From the NCBI RefSeq assembly GCF_019331735.1, contig NZ_JAHBBH010000001.1, positions 1-64,000 on the forward strand: a DNA stretch of 64,000 nucleotides, given 5' to 3'. Each line of letters starts with the position of its first letter. Positions within the stretch are counted from its first letter, which is position 1. The notes beneath the pieces were generated by a model, which made no database searches, had not been told where the DNA came from, and saw only the letters and a program-made list of their open reading frames with translations. Below, piece after piece: positions 1 through 11,609 of this stretch. A program made the position numbers and the translations under genes. The DNA comes from Bifidobacterium miconis (GTDB lineage: Bacteria; Actinomycetota; Actinomycetes; Actinomycetales; Bifidobacteriaceae).

Positions 1-57
1 CTTGCCGGCGGCAGTCTTCGCTGTCATGGTTTCCATTGTCTCAGTCGGCATGCTCAT
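1..57 (-). CDS. N-terminal fragment of an unidentified protein running off the left edge
   Basis: Only the first 19 codons are inside the window, reading MSMPTETMETM then TAKTAAGK. Four in-frame ATG codons lie at 57, 51, 36 and 27; a GGGAAAGGGG stretch a few bases upstream of the first one could act as a ribosome-binding site. There is too little sequence to assign a family. If real, its promoter region would be the long non-coding stretch to its right, which carries the five-copy 21-base motif. Confidence 0.35.
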   Translation of the reverse strand, partial: MSMPTETMETMTAKTAAGK

Positions 58-322
58 CACAGGCCCCTTTCCCGCCGGCCTCACGACCGGCGATCAAAGC
101 CAGTTACACACATTCCGAGACAGTCCCGCTCTTCGTATTTTGGTGGCTCTTCGTGTTTTGGTGTGTATGGGTTGTGCGGTCTGATTCGGGGTGTCGCGGC
201 GGCTTCTTGCGAGGTAGTCCTTCCTTGCCGTTGCTTGGCTGGAATGATTGTGGGTATGGGCGGGATGTCTGCGACGGTGATTGACCGGGGAATGACCGCC
301 GCTGATCCCGTCGGGAAACGGT

Positions 323-490
323 CGTGGGCATAACCGGTACATGGCGCATCCCGATTCGTGGGCACGGACGGTACACGCAGACGATCGTGGGCATGGACCG
401 GCCACGAAGAACCGGCTCTGAGCCCGTACGTGGTCGGTGTATGCCCACGATCCTGTAGGCGGGCGGACAAGTGGACGGTTCATGCCCACA
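323..490. repeat. Five copies of a 21-base imperfectly palindromic motif, mixed orientation
   Basis: Copies lie at 323-343, 357-377 and 386-406 on the plus strand and at 429-449 and 470-490 on the minus strand. The shared pattern is CGTGGGCAT, two variable bases, ACCG, two variable bases, CACG. Third copy ends are inverted repeats of each other (CGTGG and CCACG). Copies are 29 to 43 bases apart, centre to centre. A much weaker match may lie near 249-269. The rest of 58-800 shows no convincing gene: open frames there are short, overlapping on both strands and lack ribosome-binding sites. Regulator-binding sites for the gene at the left edge are one explanation; a dispersed repeat is another. 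Confidence 0.6.
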
Positions 491-719
491 TTCAGCCGAG
501 GAAACCGAGAAGACGCCGAGAGATGCCGCCAACATCACAGGACGGTGAAACCATGCCGGACGCGGCAGCCACCGCTGCCGCTGACCGCGCAGCATCGTGA
601 GATAACACGATAGCAATGCAGCAAGCAAGCCAACACCTCATACACACCACAATGCGAAGAGCCGGTTGACGTGCTGATACGTTGCCGGCCTTAATCGTCA
701 TGTGATGGGCTCTGACCGC

Positions 720-772
720 CCCTCAGTCACCTCGTGACGGCTCCCCCTGACAAGGGGATGACAAGGGGAGCC
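720..772. repeat. REP-like hairpin repeat downstream of the DUF262 gene
   Basis: A small inverted repeat (GTCAC then GTGAC) is followed by GGCTCCCC pairing with GGGGAGCC 18 bases later, and the loop carries an 11-base tandem duplication of TGACAAGGGGA. The layout resembles the short dispersed hairpin elements found in genomes of many gut bacteria. It also sits just beyond the stop codon of the minus-strand DUF262 gene, so it may act as its terminator. Element identity is an inference. Confidence 0.45.
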
Positions 773-803
773 AAGAGGAGAACGGCCGTGTACGTCTAAC
801 GGG

Positions 804-2918
<2,115 letters not shown>

Positions 2919-3105
2919 GATTTGCCCCCTCGTGCGTCGATGATCTGCACGGCCCAGCCTACCAGCGGCCGCCTATGTGCCGTCCGCGCGACGGCGGGCG
3001 TGTCGACGGGCTGTCTGCACACGTTGGCACGACGTGCCATGAAGAACGGCATGCCGTGAAGACGGCGTGCCATGGAGTACGGCGGGCCGCGTCTGGCATC
3101 CGCGG

Positions 3106-3873
3106 TCAGCCGACGGGCGGCAGATCCGCGCGCTCGACCAGCCGGGCCAGCTGCACGCGGTTCATGCTCAGCTTGTCGGCCGCGCTTGACAGATGCGCCT
3201 TCGCCGTGCGCTCCGAAATGAACATGCGGGCCGCGATCTCCGCGTTCGACAAGCCTTCCGCCGCCAGCAGCACCGTCTCGCGCTCGCGGGCCGGCAACGC
3301 GTCGAGCAGGCGGCGCGCCTCGTCGCGCCGGCCGACCGGCCGCTGGACGCGCAGGTCGCCGATCAGCTGGCGTTGACTGGCCGTGTTGAACTGCGGCGCG
3401 CCCTCGCACACGTCAAGCACGCGGCGGATGATGTCGCCCGGCGCGTCCGTCTTCGACACGAACCCCTCCGCGCCCGCCTCCACGGAACGCTCCACCGTGT
3501 TCGACGGGTTGAGCGACGTGAGCATGAGCACGTGCGGCGCATGGGGAAGCGCGCGCAGCCGACGGGCCGCCTCGATGCCGTCCATGCCGGGCATGGCGAT
3601 GTCCATGAGCACCACGTCCGGGCGTTCGGCGGCGGCGCGCTCCACCGCGCCGGTCCCGTCGGTCGACGTGGAGACGACGCGGATGCGCCCGTTCGAATAG
3701 TCGGTGAGGATCAGACCCATCGCCTGGCAGACCATCGGATCGTCGTCGATCACGCTGACCGTGACCGTGCGCGACGTCTCCGCCGCGTCGCCGCCCGTCG
3801 TTCCGGCACCGGAGGGCATGCCGCCGATCGATGGGCCATCGGCAGGTGGAATCGGCTGTACTGTGCTGTTCAC
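3106..3873 (-). CDS. NarL/FixJ-family response regulator
   Basis: This cytoplasmic transcription factor has an N-terminal receiver domain (VSVIDDDPMV with the acidic pocket, then VLMDIAMPGMDG carrying the phospho-acceptor Asp) and a C-terminal LuxR-type helix-turn-helix (LPARERETVLLAAEGLSNAEIA, written here only in part: AEGLSNAEIA, then SERTAKAHLSS). The chosen GTG start overlaps the TGA stop of the upstream kinase in a GTGA junction, which implies translational coupling; the 255-residue product then starts shortly before the receiver. A longer open frame extends upstream but only shadows the kinase C-terminus. The partner is the kinase immediately upstream. Target genes are not evident. Confidence 0.9.
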   Translation of the reverse strand: MNSTVQPIPPADGPSIGGMPSGAGTTGGDAAETSRTVTVSVIDDDPMVCQAMGLILTDYSNGRIRVVSTSTDGTGAVERAAAERPDVVLMDIAMPGMDGIEAARRLRALPHAPHVLMLTSLNPSNTVERSVEAGAEGFVSKTDAPGDIIRRVLDVCEGAPQFNTASQRQLIGDLRVQRPVGRRDEARRLLDALPARERETVLLAAEGLSNAEIAARMFISERTAKAHLSSAADKLSMNRVQLARLVERADLPPVG

Positions 3874-5489
3874 GGCTTCATTGTACCGACGCGACGAGGT
3901 CGGTCGGTCCCGCCGCCGTCGGCGAGTCCGGCCGCGCGTGCGGTCCCGGCCGCCGGCCCTGCCGCATCGGCCATCGTCCACGGCAGCGTCACATCCACAT
4001 GGAACACGCGACGGTCGTCGAACCCGTAGCGGCACGTTCCTCCCGCCTCCTGCACGCGCGCGGCCAGTCCCGGCAATCCGGCGCCCCCGCGCCCGCGCTC
4101 CGGCGTGCCCGCGTCGTCGGTCGTGACGGCAACGTCGCCCGCATGGCCCGTCGGATTGCTCGCATGCACGTGCACGCCGGCGTCCGGCCCGGCCGTGACC
4201 TCCAACGACACCGGCGCGTCCGGCGCATGCCGACGCGCGTTCGTCAGACTCTCCTGCACGGCCCGATACGCGACTTTGCCGATGCTGTCATCCAAATCGC
4301 CCAGCTGACGGATGTCGATCCACGTGTCTATGCGCTCGCCGGCCTGCCGTGCGTCGTCGAGCAGCGCGGTCAGCGACTCGCGCGTCAGCGCCGTGTCGTC
4401 GGTGGGCGCAAGACGCTCCCACGCCTGCTGCGGATGGCGCAGCATGTCGATGACCGAATGCGCCTCGTCCAGCGCACCCGCCGCCTGACGGCGGATTTCG
4501 TCGGCCTTGGCCGCAACCGTTTCGGCGGCCCGCCGCGTCTCCTGCGGATCGGCCGGTTCGTGTCGGCCGTCGGGGGAGACGACGTGCGCCAGCCGGTTCG
4601 CCTCGGCCTGCAGCGCGCTGGCGTTCAATGCGATGAGCGAGAGCGAATGGGCGAGCGTATCGTGCGCTTCGGCGGCGATCGCGTCCGCCAGCTGCTGGTT
4701 GTCCAGATCGTTTTGCAGATGAGCCGCATGATGTTGCGCGGCGCGCGTTTTCGCGTCCGCCTCGTGCAGTCGCGCACGCGATCGAATGTGCAGTCCCGAC
4801 AGTACGGAGACGGTCACGCCGGTCAATGCGACGACTATGGCCGTGGCGATGATCGTCGGCTCGCCGACCAGCATGACCAGGTCGCCGCCGTACGCGCCGC
4901 CCGTGTACGGTTTGGCGAAAACCAGATGCCACAGCGACGCCTCGGCCGGCTGCAGCGCGTCGCGCAGCTGCGCCCACACGGCGACCGGCGTCGCCGCGGC
5001 CACCGCGCGCACGGTGCGCACGATGCCGGACCGACGCGCGATCAGCGAGCACAACGCCATGAGCATCAGCAGCGGATCGTACGGGAACAGCACGGTGACC
5101 GCCAGACAGATCCAGAACACCGGCTCGGGATACTTCGAGCGGGCCACCAGCGCAAACGGCCAGACGCCCGACAACAGCAGACCCAGAACGATCCACAGGT
5201 AGCGTCCGTCATACACTCCGTGCGAATAGATCTGGGCCGCCATCGATGACTGCACCACGCACATGGATATCGCGCACGGAATCATCAGGCACACGCACCA
5301 GAACCGAGTGCGCACCGGCACTTCGTCGTCCGCCATCCGCGTGGCTGCCTGTCCGGGCATACGGCCGGACGCATCTCTCCGTACTCTCATGCCTTCCCAC
5401 TGTATTGGCACGTCCGCTCCGCCGCCATTGGACATGCGGGCGGCGTTGCGTTGCTCCGATTGCCCGAACGGGCGCCGAACTCCGCCCAT
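3870..5489 (-). CDS. NarL-type sensor histidine kinase (HisKA_3 class)
   Basis: The protein of up to 539 residues has several hydrophobic membrane segments in its first half, at about 65-245, then a dimerisation and phospho-acceptor helix containing EAHDTLAHSLSLIALNASAL, the His-box of the HisKA_3 class. A HATPase_c domain follows, with YRAVQESLTNARRHAP as the N-box and a glycine-rich RGGAGLPGL segment. It should autophosphorylate and pass phosphate to the response regulator encoded directly downstream, whose GTG start overlaps this stop codon. The start is uncertain: ATG codons at residues 1, 19 and 34 are all possible, and none has a perfect ribosome-binding site. Confidence 0.88.
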   Translation of the reverse strand: MGGVRRPFGQSEQRNAARMSNGGGADVPIQWEGMRVRRDASGRMPGQAATRMADDEVPVRTRFWCVCLMIPCAISMCVVQSSMAAQIYSHGVYDGRYLWIVLGLLLSGVWPFALVARSKYPEPVFWICLAVTVLFPYDPLLMLMALCSLIARRSGIVRTVRAVAAATPVAVWAQLRDALQPAEASLWHLVFAKPYTGGAYGGDLVMLVGEPTIIATAIVVALTGVTVSVLSGLHIRSRARLHEADAKTRAAQHHAAHLQNDLDNQQLADAIAAEAHDTLAHSLSLIALNASALQAEANRLAHVVSPDGRHEPADPQETRRAAETVAAKADEIRRQAAGALDEAHSVIDMLRHPQQAWERLAPTDDTALTRESLTALLDDARQAGERIDTWIDIRQLGDLDDSIGKVAYRAVQESLTNARRHAPDAPVSLEVTAGPDAGVHVHASNPTGHAGDVAVTTDDAGTPERGRGGAGLPGLAARVQEAGGTCRYGFDDRRVFHVDVTLPWTMADAAGPAAGTARAAGLADGGGTDRPRRVGTMKP

Positions 5490-5564
5490 TCGTCCACTTA
5501 CGTCGCATGCGCCTCGCCGGTAGCGTCATAATCACGCGATTCCACGCAAGAGAAAGAAGGAACC

Positions 5565-6149
5565 ATGGCAAAATCCACGTCGAACCGGCAGAACGTCGCC
5601 GAGACGAAAAAACCGTTCTGGAAACGCTGGTGGTTTTGGCTGATCGTCATAGTCGCCGTGATCGCCATCGGCGGCAGCCAGGCGGGCGGATCGAAAACGG
5701 CCGACGTACCGGCATCGCAGACGCAGTCCCAGACGAAAGACAGCGAACGGACAGACGGCACGGATCAGGAAACGCAACCCCAGCAGCAGGCACAGTCATC
5801 GACCGAATCGCAGACGGAGCAGAAGTCGGAGTCGTCCGACGTTCCCGCCGACTATCGGTCCGCGCTGAAGCAGGCCGAATCGTATTCCAACACGATGCAC
5901 ATGTCCAAACAGGGCATCTACGACCAACTGGTCAGCGAATACGGCGGCAAGTTCTCCGCCGAAGCCGCGCAGTACGCCATCGACAACGTCAAAGCCGACT
6001 GGAACGCGAACGCCTTGGCAAAGGCGAAGACCTATCAGAGCGAGATGTCCATGTCCCCGGAGGCGATCCGCGATCAGCTCACCAGCGAATACGGCGAGAA
6101 ATTCACCGCAGAGGAAGCCGACTACGCCATCCAGCATCTCAATGACTGA
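5565..6149 (+). CDS. Membrane-anchored protein with two Ltp-type repeats
   Basis: The 194-residue product has a short basic N-terminus, one membrane helix (WWFWLIVIVAVIAI, about residues 23-36), a Gln/Ser/Thr-rich linker to about residue 98, then two tandem repeats of about 48 residues. Each repeat carries a core of A-x-x-Y-x-x-x-M-x-M-S, followed by a Y-G-x-K-F-(S/T)-A-E-x-A-x-Y-A-I segment. This is the host cell surface-exposed lipoprotein repeat (PF07553 type), known from the superinfection-exclusion lipoprotein Ltp of phage TP-J34 and from bacterial surface proteins. Unlike Ltp there is no lipobox cysteine; the anchor is a plain transmembrane helix. GAAAGAAGGAACC precedes the ATG. Function in this host is not known. 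Confidence 0.78.
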   Translation: MAKSTSNRQNVAETKKPFWKRWWFWLIVIVAVIAIGGSQAGGSKTADVPASQTQSQTKDSERTDGTDQETQPQQQAQSSTESQTEQKSESSDVPADYRSALKQAESYSNTMHMSKQGIYDQLVSEYGGKFSAEAAQYAIDNVKADWNANALAKAKTYQSEMSMSPEAIRDQLTSEYGEKFTAEEADYAIQHLND

Positions 6150-6267
6150 CGAGTTTGTGCGGATAGTGTGACTGTTGTCGGCCTTCGCCTTGCTTGCGGC
6201 TGAAATTCAGGTGATTCCAAGGTGGGGCCCCGTAGGATGGGTGCAAGTCACCAGCTAAGGAGCAATC

Positions 6268-7098
6268 ATGGCATTCGGCCAGCAGCCGCAAGACGGCAAC
6301 AACCAGTACCCGTACGGCCAGCCGCAATACGGCCAGCCCCAGTACGGACAGCAGTACCAGCAGTACGCGTACGCGCCCAATGGCACGGCCGCGATGAACG
6401 CGCAGACCGCATATTCCTACGAGGAGGTGCAGTCGGCCAAGCGCGCGTCCGTCACCAAGGCGTACGCCGAGATGACGATCGGCCTGCTCATCACCGCGGC
6501 CGTCGCCGTCTTCGCGCAGGTCAGCGGCGCGTACATCGCGTTCCTGCAGGCCACCGGCCTGATCGGCATCATCCTGTTCGCCGTCATCCAGGTCGGCATG
6601 GCGGTGTATCTCGGCGCCCGCATCATGAGTATCAAGGCGTCCACCGCGCGCGTCATGTTCTACGTGTACGCGGCGCTCATGGGCTTCACCCTGAGCTCGA
6701 TCTTCATGGTCTACGACCTCGGTTCGATCGGCGTCGCGCTCGGCATGACGGCCCTGTTCTTCCTCGTGCTCACCATGTTCTCGCTCACCACGAAGATGAA
6801 CATGCTCAAGGCCGGCCCGATTCTCATGGTCGCGCTCATCGTGCTCATCGTCTCGCAGCTCATCCTCTCGTTCCTGCCGGTGAGCGGCATGACGCAGCTC
6901 GTGTGCGCGATCGGCCTGATCATCTTCGCCGGCATGACCATGTACGACGCGCAGCAGACGCGCGCCCTGCTGTCCGCCTACGAGGCGCAGGGCCCGGAGA
7001 TGATCAGGAAGGTGTCGATCGTCTGCGCGCTCAACCTGTACCTCGACTTCGTGAACATGTTCCTGTACGTGCTGCAGCTGCTCGGCAGCCGCGACTAG
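6268..7098 (+). CDS. Bax inhibitor-1/YccA family membrane protein
   Basis: The 276-residue product has a Gln/Tyr/Pro-rich cytoplasmic N-terminus with repeated QYGQP units (residues 8-36), then about seven hydrophobic helices from residue 70 to the end. The conserved C-terminal part (MTMYDAQQTRALL, then LNLYLDFVNMFLYVLQLLG) matches the BI-1/YccA/YbhL family of proposed ion-leak or proteolysis-modulating membrane proteins. A clear AAGGAGC ribosome-binding site precedes the ATG. It appears monocistronic, since a strong terminator follows the stop codon. Confidence 0.88.
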   Translation: MAFGQQPQDGNNQYPYGQPQYGQPQYGQQYQQYAYAPNGTAAMNAQTAYSYEEVQSAKRASVTKAYAEMTIGLLITAAVAVFAQVSGAYIAFLQATGLIGIILFAVIQVGMAVYLGARIMSIKASTARVMFYVYAALMGFTLSSIFMVYDLGSIGVALGMTALFFLVLTMFSLTTKMNMLKAGPILMVALIVLIVSQLILSFLPVSGMTQLVCAIGLIIFAGMTMYDAQQTRALLSAYEAQGPEMIRKVSIVCALNLYLDFVNMFLYVLQLLGSRD

Positions 7099-7150
7099 CA
7101 CACGCAGCCGTCGCGCCGGCTGCGGCGCACGCGTGCATGCGTCTCTCGCG

Positions 7151-7187
7151 AAAGCCCCGTCCATGATTCGTTCATGGCGGGGCTTTT
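7151..7187 (+). terminator. Intrinsic terminator after the BI-1 family gene
   Basis: AAAGCCCCG and CGGGGCTTT flank an inner CCATGA/TCATGG stem with one bulged base, and the 3' arm ends in TTTT. It lies between the BI-1 gene and the exporter gene, both on the plus strand. Confidence 0.8.
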
Positions 7188-7228
7188 CCGTTGCATGCCG
7201 TCGGCGCGCGACGGTAGCGTGGTGCCCC

Positions 7229-8215
7229 ATGAAGAAGCAGGAACTCGTCGGCATGGCATGCCTCGTGCTGACCGCACTGATTTGGGGATTCGCGTTCGTT
7301 TCGCAGGTGCAGGGCATGGATTCCATGACCCCGCTGTTTTTCAACGCGACCAGATTCACGCTCGGCGCGCTGTCGCTCATGCCGTTGCTGCTGTGGAGGC
7401 GCGCGAAGCGGCGCGCTGCCGGCGGCGTCGATGACGGCGGCGACGACGTCCATGCGGCCGCGGTGGGAGAGGGGGCCGCCGGCAACGCCGGCGCGGCTTC
7501 CGCAGTCGCGCGGCTGCTCGCCAATCCGGCGATCGTCGGCGCGGTGTGCGGCGTGTTCCTGTTCACCGCGAGCACGCTGCAGCAATACGGCATCCTGTAC
7601 GGCAGGTCGGCGGGACGCGCCGGGTTCATCACCGCGCTGTACATCGTGATGGTGCCGTTGCTCGCGTTCGTATTCCTGCACCGCCGCGTGCACTTGGTGA
7701 CCATGGCCGCCGTCGTGGTCGCTGTGATCGGATTCTATTTCCTGTGCGTCACCGACGGGTTCGGTTCGCTCACGCTGGCCGACCTGCTCCTGCTGTTCAC
7801 GGCCGTGCTGTTCGCCGCGCACATTCTCGTGATTGACACGCTCGGCGCGCGCGTGGATCCGCTCGTGCTCTCGTTCGGCCAGTTCGTCACCACGGCCGCG
7901 CTCAGCTGGATTGGCTCGCTCATCGAAGGCTCGGTGAACTGGGCGGGCGCCCTGCAGGGCTGGGAAGCCGTGCTCTACGCCGGCATCGGCTCCGTGGGCA
8001 TCGCGTACACGCTGCAGGTAGTGGGCCAGCAGTGGGTGCCGCCGACCCGCGCCAGCCTCATCATGTCGCTCGAATCGTTCTTCTCCGTCGTCGGCGGCGC
8101 GCTGCTGCTCGGCGAGGTCATGACCCCGCGCGGCTACCTCGGCTGCGCGCTCATCTTCGCCGGCACCATGCTTGCCCAGCTGCCCGCCAACCCGTTCAAG
8201 AAGAAAGCTGACTAG
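7229..8215 (+). CDS. EamA/DMT-superfamily transporter
   Basis: The 328-residue product has about ten hydrophobic helices in two EamA repeats. The first begins LTALIWGFAFVSQ, a typical DMT opening; the second ends with ESFFSVVGGALLLGE followed by GYLGCALIFAGTMLAQL, also typical. A charged, Gly/Ala-rich insertion at about residues 55-95 separates the second and third helices. The chosen ATG starts MKKQELVG; an upstream in-frame GTG would add residues lying over the terminator. The family moves amino acids or other small metabolites; no substrate can be inferred. Its stop codon overlaps that of the convergent alarmone synthetase gene by four bases (CTAG). Confidence 0.88.
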   Translation: MKKQELVGMACLVLTALIWGFAFVSQVQGMDSMTPLFFNATRFTLGALSLMPLLLWRRAKRRAAGGVDDGGDDVHAAAVGEGAAGNAGAASAVARLLANPAIVGAVCGVFLFTASTLQQYGILYGRSAGRAGFITALYIVMVPLLAFVFLHRRVHLVTMAAVVVAVIGFYFLCVTDGFGSLTLADLLLLFTAVLFAAHILVIDTLGARVDPLVLSFGQFVTTAALSWIGSLIEGSVNWAGALQGWEAVLYAGIGSVGIAYTLQVVGQQWVPPTRASLIMSLESFFSVVGGALLLGEVMTPRGYLGCALIFAGTMLAQLPANPFKKKAD

Positions 8216-9003
8216 TCCGCCTTCGGGGCCTCGCCGACCTGCGGGGCTCCGTTGATGTCGCGGTGGATGTTTTGCATCTGCGTTTCGATGTTCTGCAACG
8301 ATCGCGCGCAGTCGAGCAGCGTCTGGGAATGCTCGCTGAGCCGCGAATCCGGCAGATCGGTCTTGTAGCGCAGCGCATGCTCGAGGCTCGCCCAGTAGTC
8401 CATGGCGATCGTGCGGAACTGCACTTCGACCGGCGTGTAATGGGCGCCCGACGACAGGAACACCGGCACCGCGTAGATCACGTGCAGCGAACGGTAGCCG
8501 TTCTGCTTCGGATTCTTGATGTAGTCCTTGACGCGCAGCACGGAAATGTCGCTTTGCGCCGACAGGTAGTTCGACACCGAATACACGTCGTCGCGGTAGT
8601 TGCAGATCACGCGCACGCCGGCCACGTCGAACAGGTTGTCCCGGATCGAGTTCACCTTGAGCGGCAGACCCTTGCGCTCCAGCTTGCCGAGGATCGAATT
8701 GACCGACTTGAGGCGGCGTTCCATGTGATGGATCGGATCGTGCGCGAACCGCACCTGGAACTCGGAGTCGAGAATCTCCAGCTTGGTGCTGATCTCGTAC
8801 ATCGCGCCCTCGTACACCTGCATGAGATCGACGAATTCGGTGATCTCCTCGGCGGGGAAGCGGCCGTCGTCGAAATTGACGGCTTTGAGACGAGCCTTCA
8901 GCTCGCCCGTGTTGATGCGGCTCTGTCGGTCAAGTATCACGGTTGTCCATTGTAATCGCGCGAATGCGGAGGACCTGAAAATTCGCTGGGTACGGGTGCG
9001 CAA
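8212..9003 (-). CDS. Small alarmone synthetase (RelA/SpoT-domain GTP pyrophosphokinase)
   Basis: The product makes (p)ppGpp from ATP and GTP or GDP and lacks the hydrolase and regulatory domains of full-length Rel enzymes. The synthetase core is visible: [35 protein letters not shown] and the E-V-Q-F-R-T motif near [19 protein letters not shown]. Total length is 263 residues from the first ATG, but a GTG start at the Val of VILDRQSR would shorten it by 22; that shorter form is closer to the usual RelQ-type size. It is convergent with the exporter gene and divergent from miaB. Such enzymes raise alarmone levels under envelope or pH stress in other bacteria. Confidence 0.88.
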   Translation of the reverse strand: MRTRTQRIFRSSAFARLQWTTVILDRQSRINTGELKARLKAVNFDDGRFPAEEITEFVDLMQVYEGAMYEISTKLEILDSEFQVRFAHDPIHHMERRLKSVNSILGKLERKGLPLKVNSIRDNLFDVAGVRVICNYRDDVYSVSNYLSAQSDISVLRVKDYIKNPKQNGYRSLHVIYAVPVFLSSGAHYTPVEVQFRTIAMDYWASLEHALRYKTDLPDSRLSEHSQTLLDCARSLQNIETQMQNIHRDINGAPQVGEAPKAD

Positions 9004-9083
9004 GGACGCCGGACACGGCTCCGCCGGAGGCCCGCACGCGCCGGCGGAGCCGCTGGGCGGCCCAATCGTTACGATGGAATGCT

Positions 9084-10544
9084 ATGAACGAAGACATGAT
9101 GACTGAGGCGGAGCGCGCCTCGAAACGGTCCGAGACGGCCGCCGGCGTCGGCGACGCGGTGTCCCGCGGCAAGGGCGTGTACTACGTGCACACGCTCGGC
9201 TGCCAGATGAACGTGCACGATTCCGAACGCATCGCCGGCGTGCTCGAGGCCGACGGCTACGTGCCGGCCAGCGAGGATCAGGTGATCGACAAGGACATCG
9301 ACCTGATCGTCATGAACACGTGCGCGGTGCGCGAGAACGCGGCCGAACGCATGTACGGCACGATCGGCCTGTGGGCGCGGATGAAGCGCGCACGCCCGAA
9401 CCTGCAGATCGCGGTCGGCGGCTGCATGGCGCAGCTTGACCGGCAGAAGATCGCGAAGAAGGCCCCGTGGGTGGACGCCGTGTTCGGCACGAAGAACATC
9501 GGCTCGCTGCCGCGTCTGCTCGATCAGGCGCGCGTCGCCGGCGAAGCGCAGGTCGACGTGGTCGACAAGCTCGACTATTTCCCGAGCCAGCTGCCGACCG
9601 CGCGCGCCTCGCGCGTCTCGAGCTGGGTGTCGATTTCGATCGGCTGCAACAACACGTGCACGTTCTGCATCGTGCCGACCACGCGCGGCAAGGAGCATGA
9701 CCGCCGCCCCGGCGACATTCTTGCGGAGATTCGCCAGTGCGTCGACAATGGGGCCAAGGAGGTCACGCTGCTCGGCCAGAACGTGAATTCGTTCGGCTAC
9801 GGCATCGGCGACCGGTACGCGTTCAGCAAGCTGCTGCGCGCGTGCGGCGAGATCGACGGGCTGGAGCGCGTGCGCTTCACGTCGCCGCATCCGGCCGCGT
9901 TCACCGACGACGTGATCGCCGCGATGGCCGAAACGCCGAACGTCATGCACCAGCTGCACTTCCCGTTGCAGTCCGGCTCCGACCGCATCCTGCGCGCGAT
10001 GCGCCGCTCCTACCGCTCCGCGAAGTTCCTCGACATCTTGGGCCGCATCCGCGAGGCCATGCCGGACGCGCAGATCTCCACCGACATCATCGTCGGCTTC
10101 CCGGGCGAAACCGACGAGGATTTCGAGGAGACGATGCGCGTGGTGCGTGAGGCCCGCTTCTCCTCCGCGTTCACGTTCGAGTATTCGCCGCGCCCCGGCA
10201 CGCCGGCCGCCGCGATGGAACAGGTTCCGCACGAGGTCGTTCAGGAGCGTTTCGAGCGTCTCGTCGCCCTGCAGGAGCAGATCACGGCCGAAAACCTCGC
10301 TTCGTTCGAAGGGCGCGACGTCGAGGTGATGATCACCGGAGTGGCGGGCAAGAAGGACGCGGCCACGCACCGTGTGACCGGACGCGAGCGCACCGGCGTG
10401 CTCACGCACATCGGCGTGCCCGAGGGCGAGCCGATGCCCGAGGTCGGCGACTTCGTCACCGCGACCGTCACGCACGCGGCCAAGCACAATCTCATCGCCG
10501 ATCCGGATCCGGCCAAGGGGCAGACGTATCATGTGCGTCACTGA
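9084..10544 (+). CDS. miaB: tRNA-2-methylthio-N6-dimethylallyladenosine synthase MiaB
   Basis: MiaB is a radical-SAM methylthiotransferase that converts i6A37 to ms2i6A37 in tRNAs reading UNN codons. The 486-residue product has an N-terminal MTTase domain with Cys40 in [13 protein letters not shown] and further cysteines in [12 protein letters not shown] and GGCMAQ, then the radical-SAM triad C188-N-N-T-C192-T-F-C195, and a C-terminal TRAM domain. The next gene is miaA, which makes the i6A substrate; the two frames overlap by 14 bases, so they form an operon carrying consecutive steps of one tRNA modification. Confidence 0.96.
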   Translation: MNEDMMTEAERASKRSETAAGVGDAVSRGKGVYYVHTLGCQMNVHDSERIAGVLEADGYVPASEDQVIDKDIDLIVMNTCAVRENAAERMYGTIGLWARMKRARPNLQIAVGGCMAQLDRQKIAKKAPWVDAVFGTKNIGSLPRLLDQARVAGEAQVDVVDKLDYFPSQLPTARASRVSSWVSISIGCNNTCTFCIVPTTRGKEHDRRPGDILAEIRQCVDNGAKEVTLLGQNVNSFGYGIGDRYAFSKLLRACGEIDGLERVRFTSPHPAAFTDDVIAAMAETPNVMHQLHFPLQSGSDRILRAMRRSYRSAKFLDILGRIREAMPDAQISTDIIVGFPGETDEDFEETMRVVREARFSSAFTFEYSPRPGTPAAAMEQVPHEVVQERFERLVALQEQITAENLASFEGRDVEVMITGVAGKKDAATHRVTGRERTGVLTHIGVPEGEPMPEVGDFVTATVTHAAKHNLIADPDPAKGQTYHVRH

Positions 10545-11562
10545 GCAGTCCGGGCATGCGGAACGGCCGACCGTCGCGCCGCGCGTCGTGTCGATCGTCG
10601 GACCGACCGCATCCGGCAAGACGGGCCTCGGCATCGCCATCGCCAAAGCGTTGCAGGCGCGCGGCCAGCGCGCCGAAATCGTGAACGCGGACGCCTACCA
10701 GATGTACCGCGGCATGGACATCGGCACGGCCAAGGCCACGGCCGAGGAGCAGGCGGCGGTTCCGCACCATCTCGTCGACGTCATCGAACCCGACGACGCG
10801 ATGTCCGTCGCGCGGTTCCAACAGCTGGCTCGCGAGTGCATCCGTGATCTGCAGGCGCGCGGCATCCGCCCGATCATGGTCGGCGGCTCCGGCCTGTACG
10901 CGCGCGCCGCCATCGACGACATCTCCTTCCCCGGCACCGACCCGGACGTGCGCAAGCGGCTCGAGGAGCGGGAAAAAACCGAGGGTGCGGGCGCGCTGTT
11001 CGCCGAACTCAAGGCCAAGGATCCGGTCGCGGCCGCGCGCATGGACCCGCACAACCCTCGGCGCACCATCCGCGCGCTCGAAGTCATCGAAGTGACCGGC
11101 AAACCGTATTCGGCGAGCCTGCCGCACTACCGGTACGTGATCCCCACCGTGCAGATCGGCCTCGACCTGCCGCGCGAGGAACTCGACCGGCGCATCGACA
11201 TCCGCACCAAGCGGATGCTCGACGGCGGATTCATCGAGGAAGTCGAACGGCTGCGCCCGCGGCTCGGCGTCACCGCCAGCCGCGCGCTTGGCTACCAGCA
11301 GGTCGTCGACTATCTCGACGGCCTCGCCGACCTCGACGACACGTTCATGGACATCGCGCAGAAAACCAAGAGGCTCGCCCGCAAGCAGATGGGCTGGTTC
11401 GGCCGCGACCCGCGCATCCACTGGCTGCAGGCGCTCAATCCGAAGCTGCTCGACAACGCGCTCGCGATCATCGAACACGCGGACGCCGGCGACTATGACG
11501 CGATCGACGCGCGCGCCGACGAATACACGCAGCATCATCTGGGCGACATCGGCCAGGTCTGA
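10531..11562 (+). CDS. miaA: tRNA dimethylallyltransferase MiaA
   Basis: MiaA transfers the dimethylallyl group of DMAPP onto A37 of tRNA. The 343-residue product has the P-loop GPTASGKT at residues 24-31, the family segment [17 protein letters not shown], and [16 protein letters not shown]. The start lies inside the end of miaB, consistent with coupled translation. The DMAPP would come from the MEP pathway, of which ispF is encoded about 26 kb downstream in this window. Confidence 0.96.
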   Translation: MCVTEQSGHAERPTVAPRVVSIVGPTASGKTGLGIAIAKALQARGQRAEIVNADAYQMYRGMDIGTAKATAEEQAAVPHHLVDVIEPDDAMSVARFQQLARECIRDLQARGIRPIMVGGSGLYARAAIDDISFPGTDPDVRKRLEEREKTEGAGALFAELKAKDPVAAARMDPHNPRRTIRALEVIEVTGKPYSASLPHYRYVIPTVQIGLDLPREELDRRIDIRTKRMLDGGFIEEVERLRPRLGVTASRALGYQQVVDYLDGLADLDDTFMDIAQKTKRLARKQMGWFGRDPRIHWLQALNPKLLDNALAIIEHADAGDYDAIDARADEYTQHHLGDIGQV

Positions 11563-11609
11563 GCGTTCGGACGCAGTGGCGGGCGTCGTCGGCGGGGGAG
11601 CGGGTGCGG

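Noticed and set aside
323..490. Possible CRISPR array
   Set aside because: Copies are in mixed orientation, spacing varies from 29 to 43 bases, repeat sequence is variable, and no cas gene is nearby.
104..628. 174-codon open frame on the minus strand near the left end
   Set aside because: It overlaps other open frames on both strands, has no ribosome-binding site and a composition unlike real genes; it also spans the repeat array.
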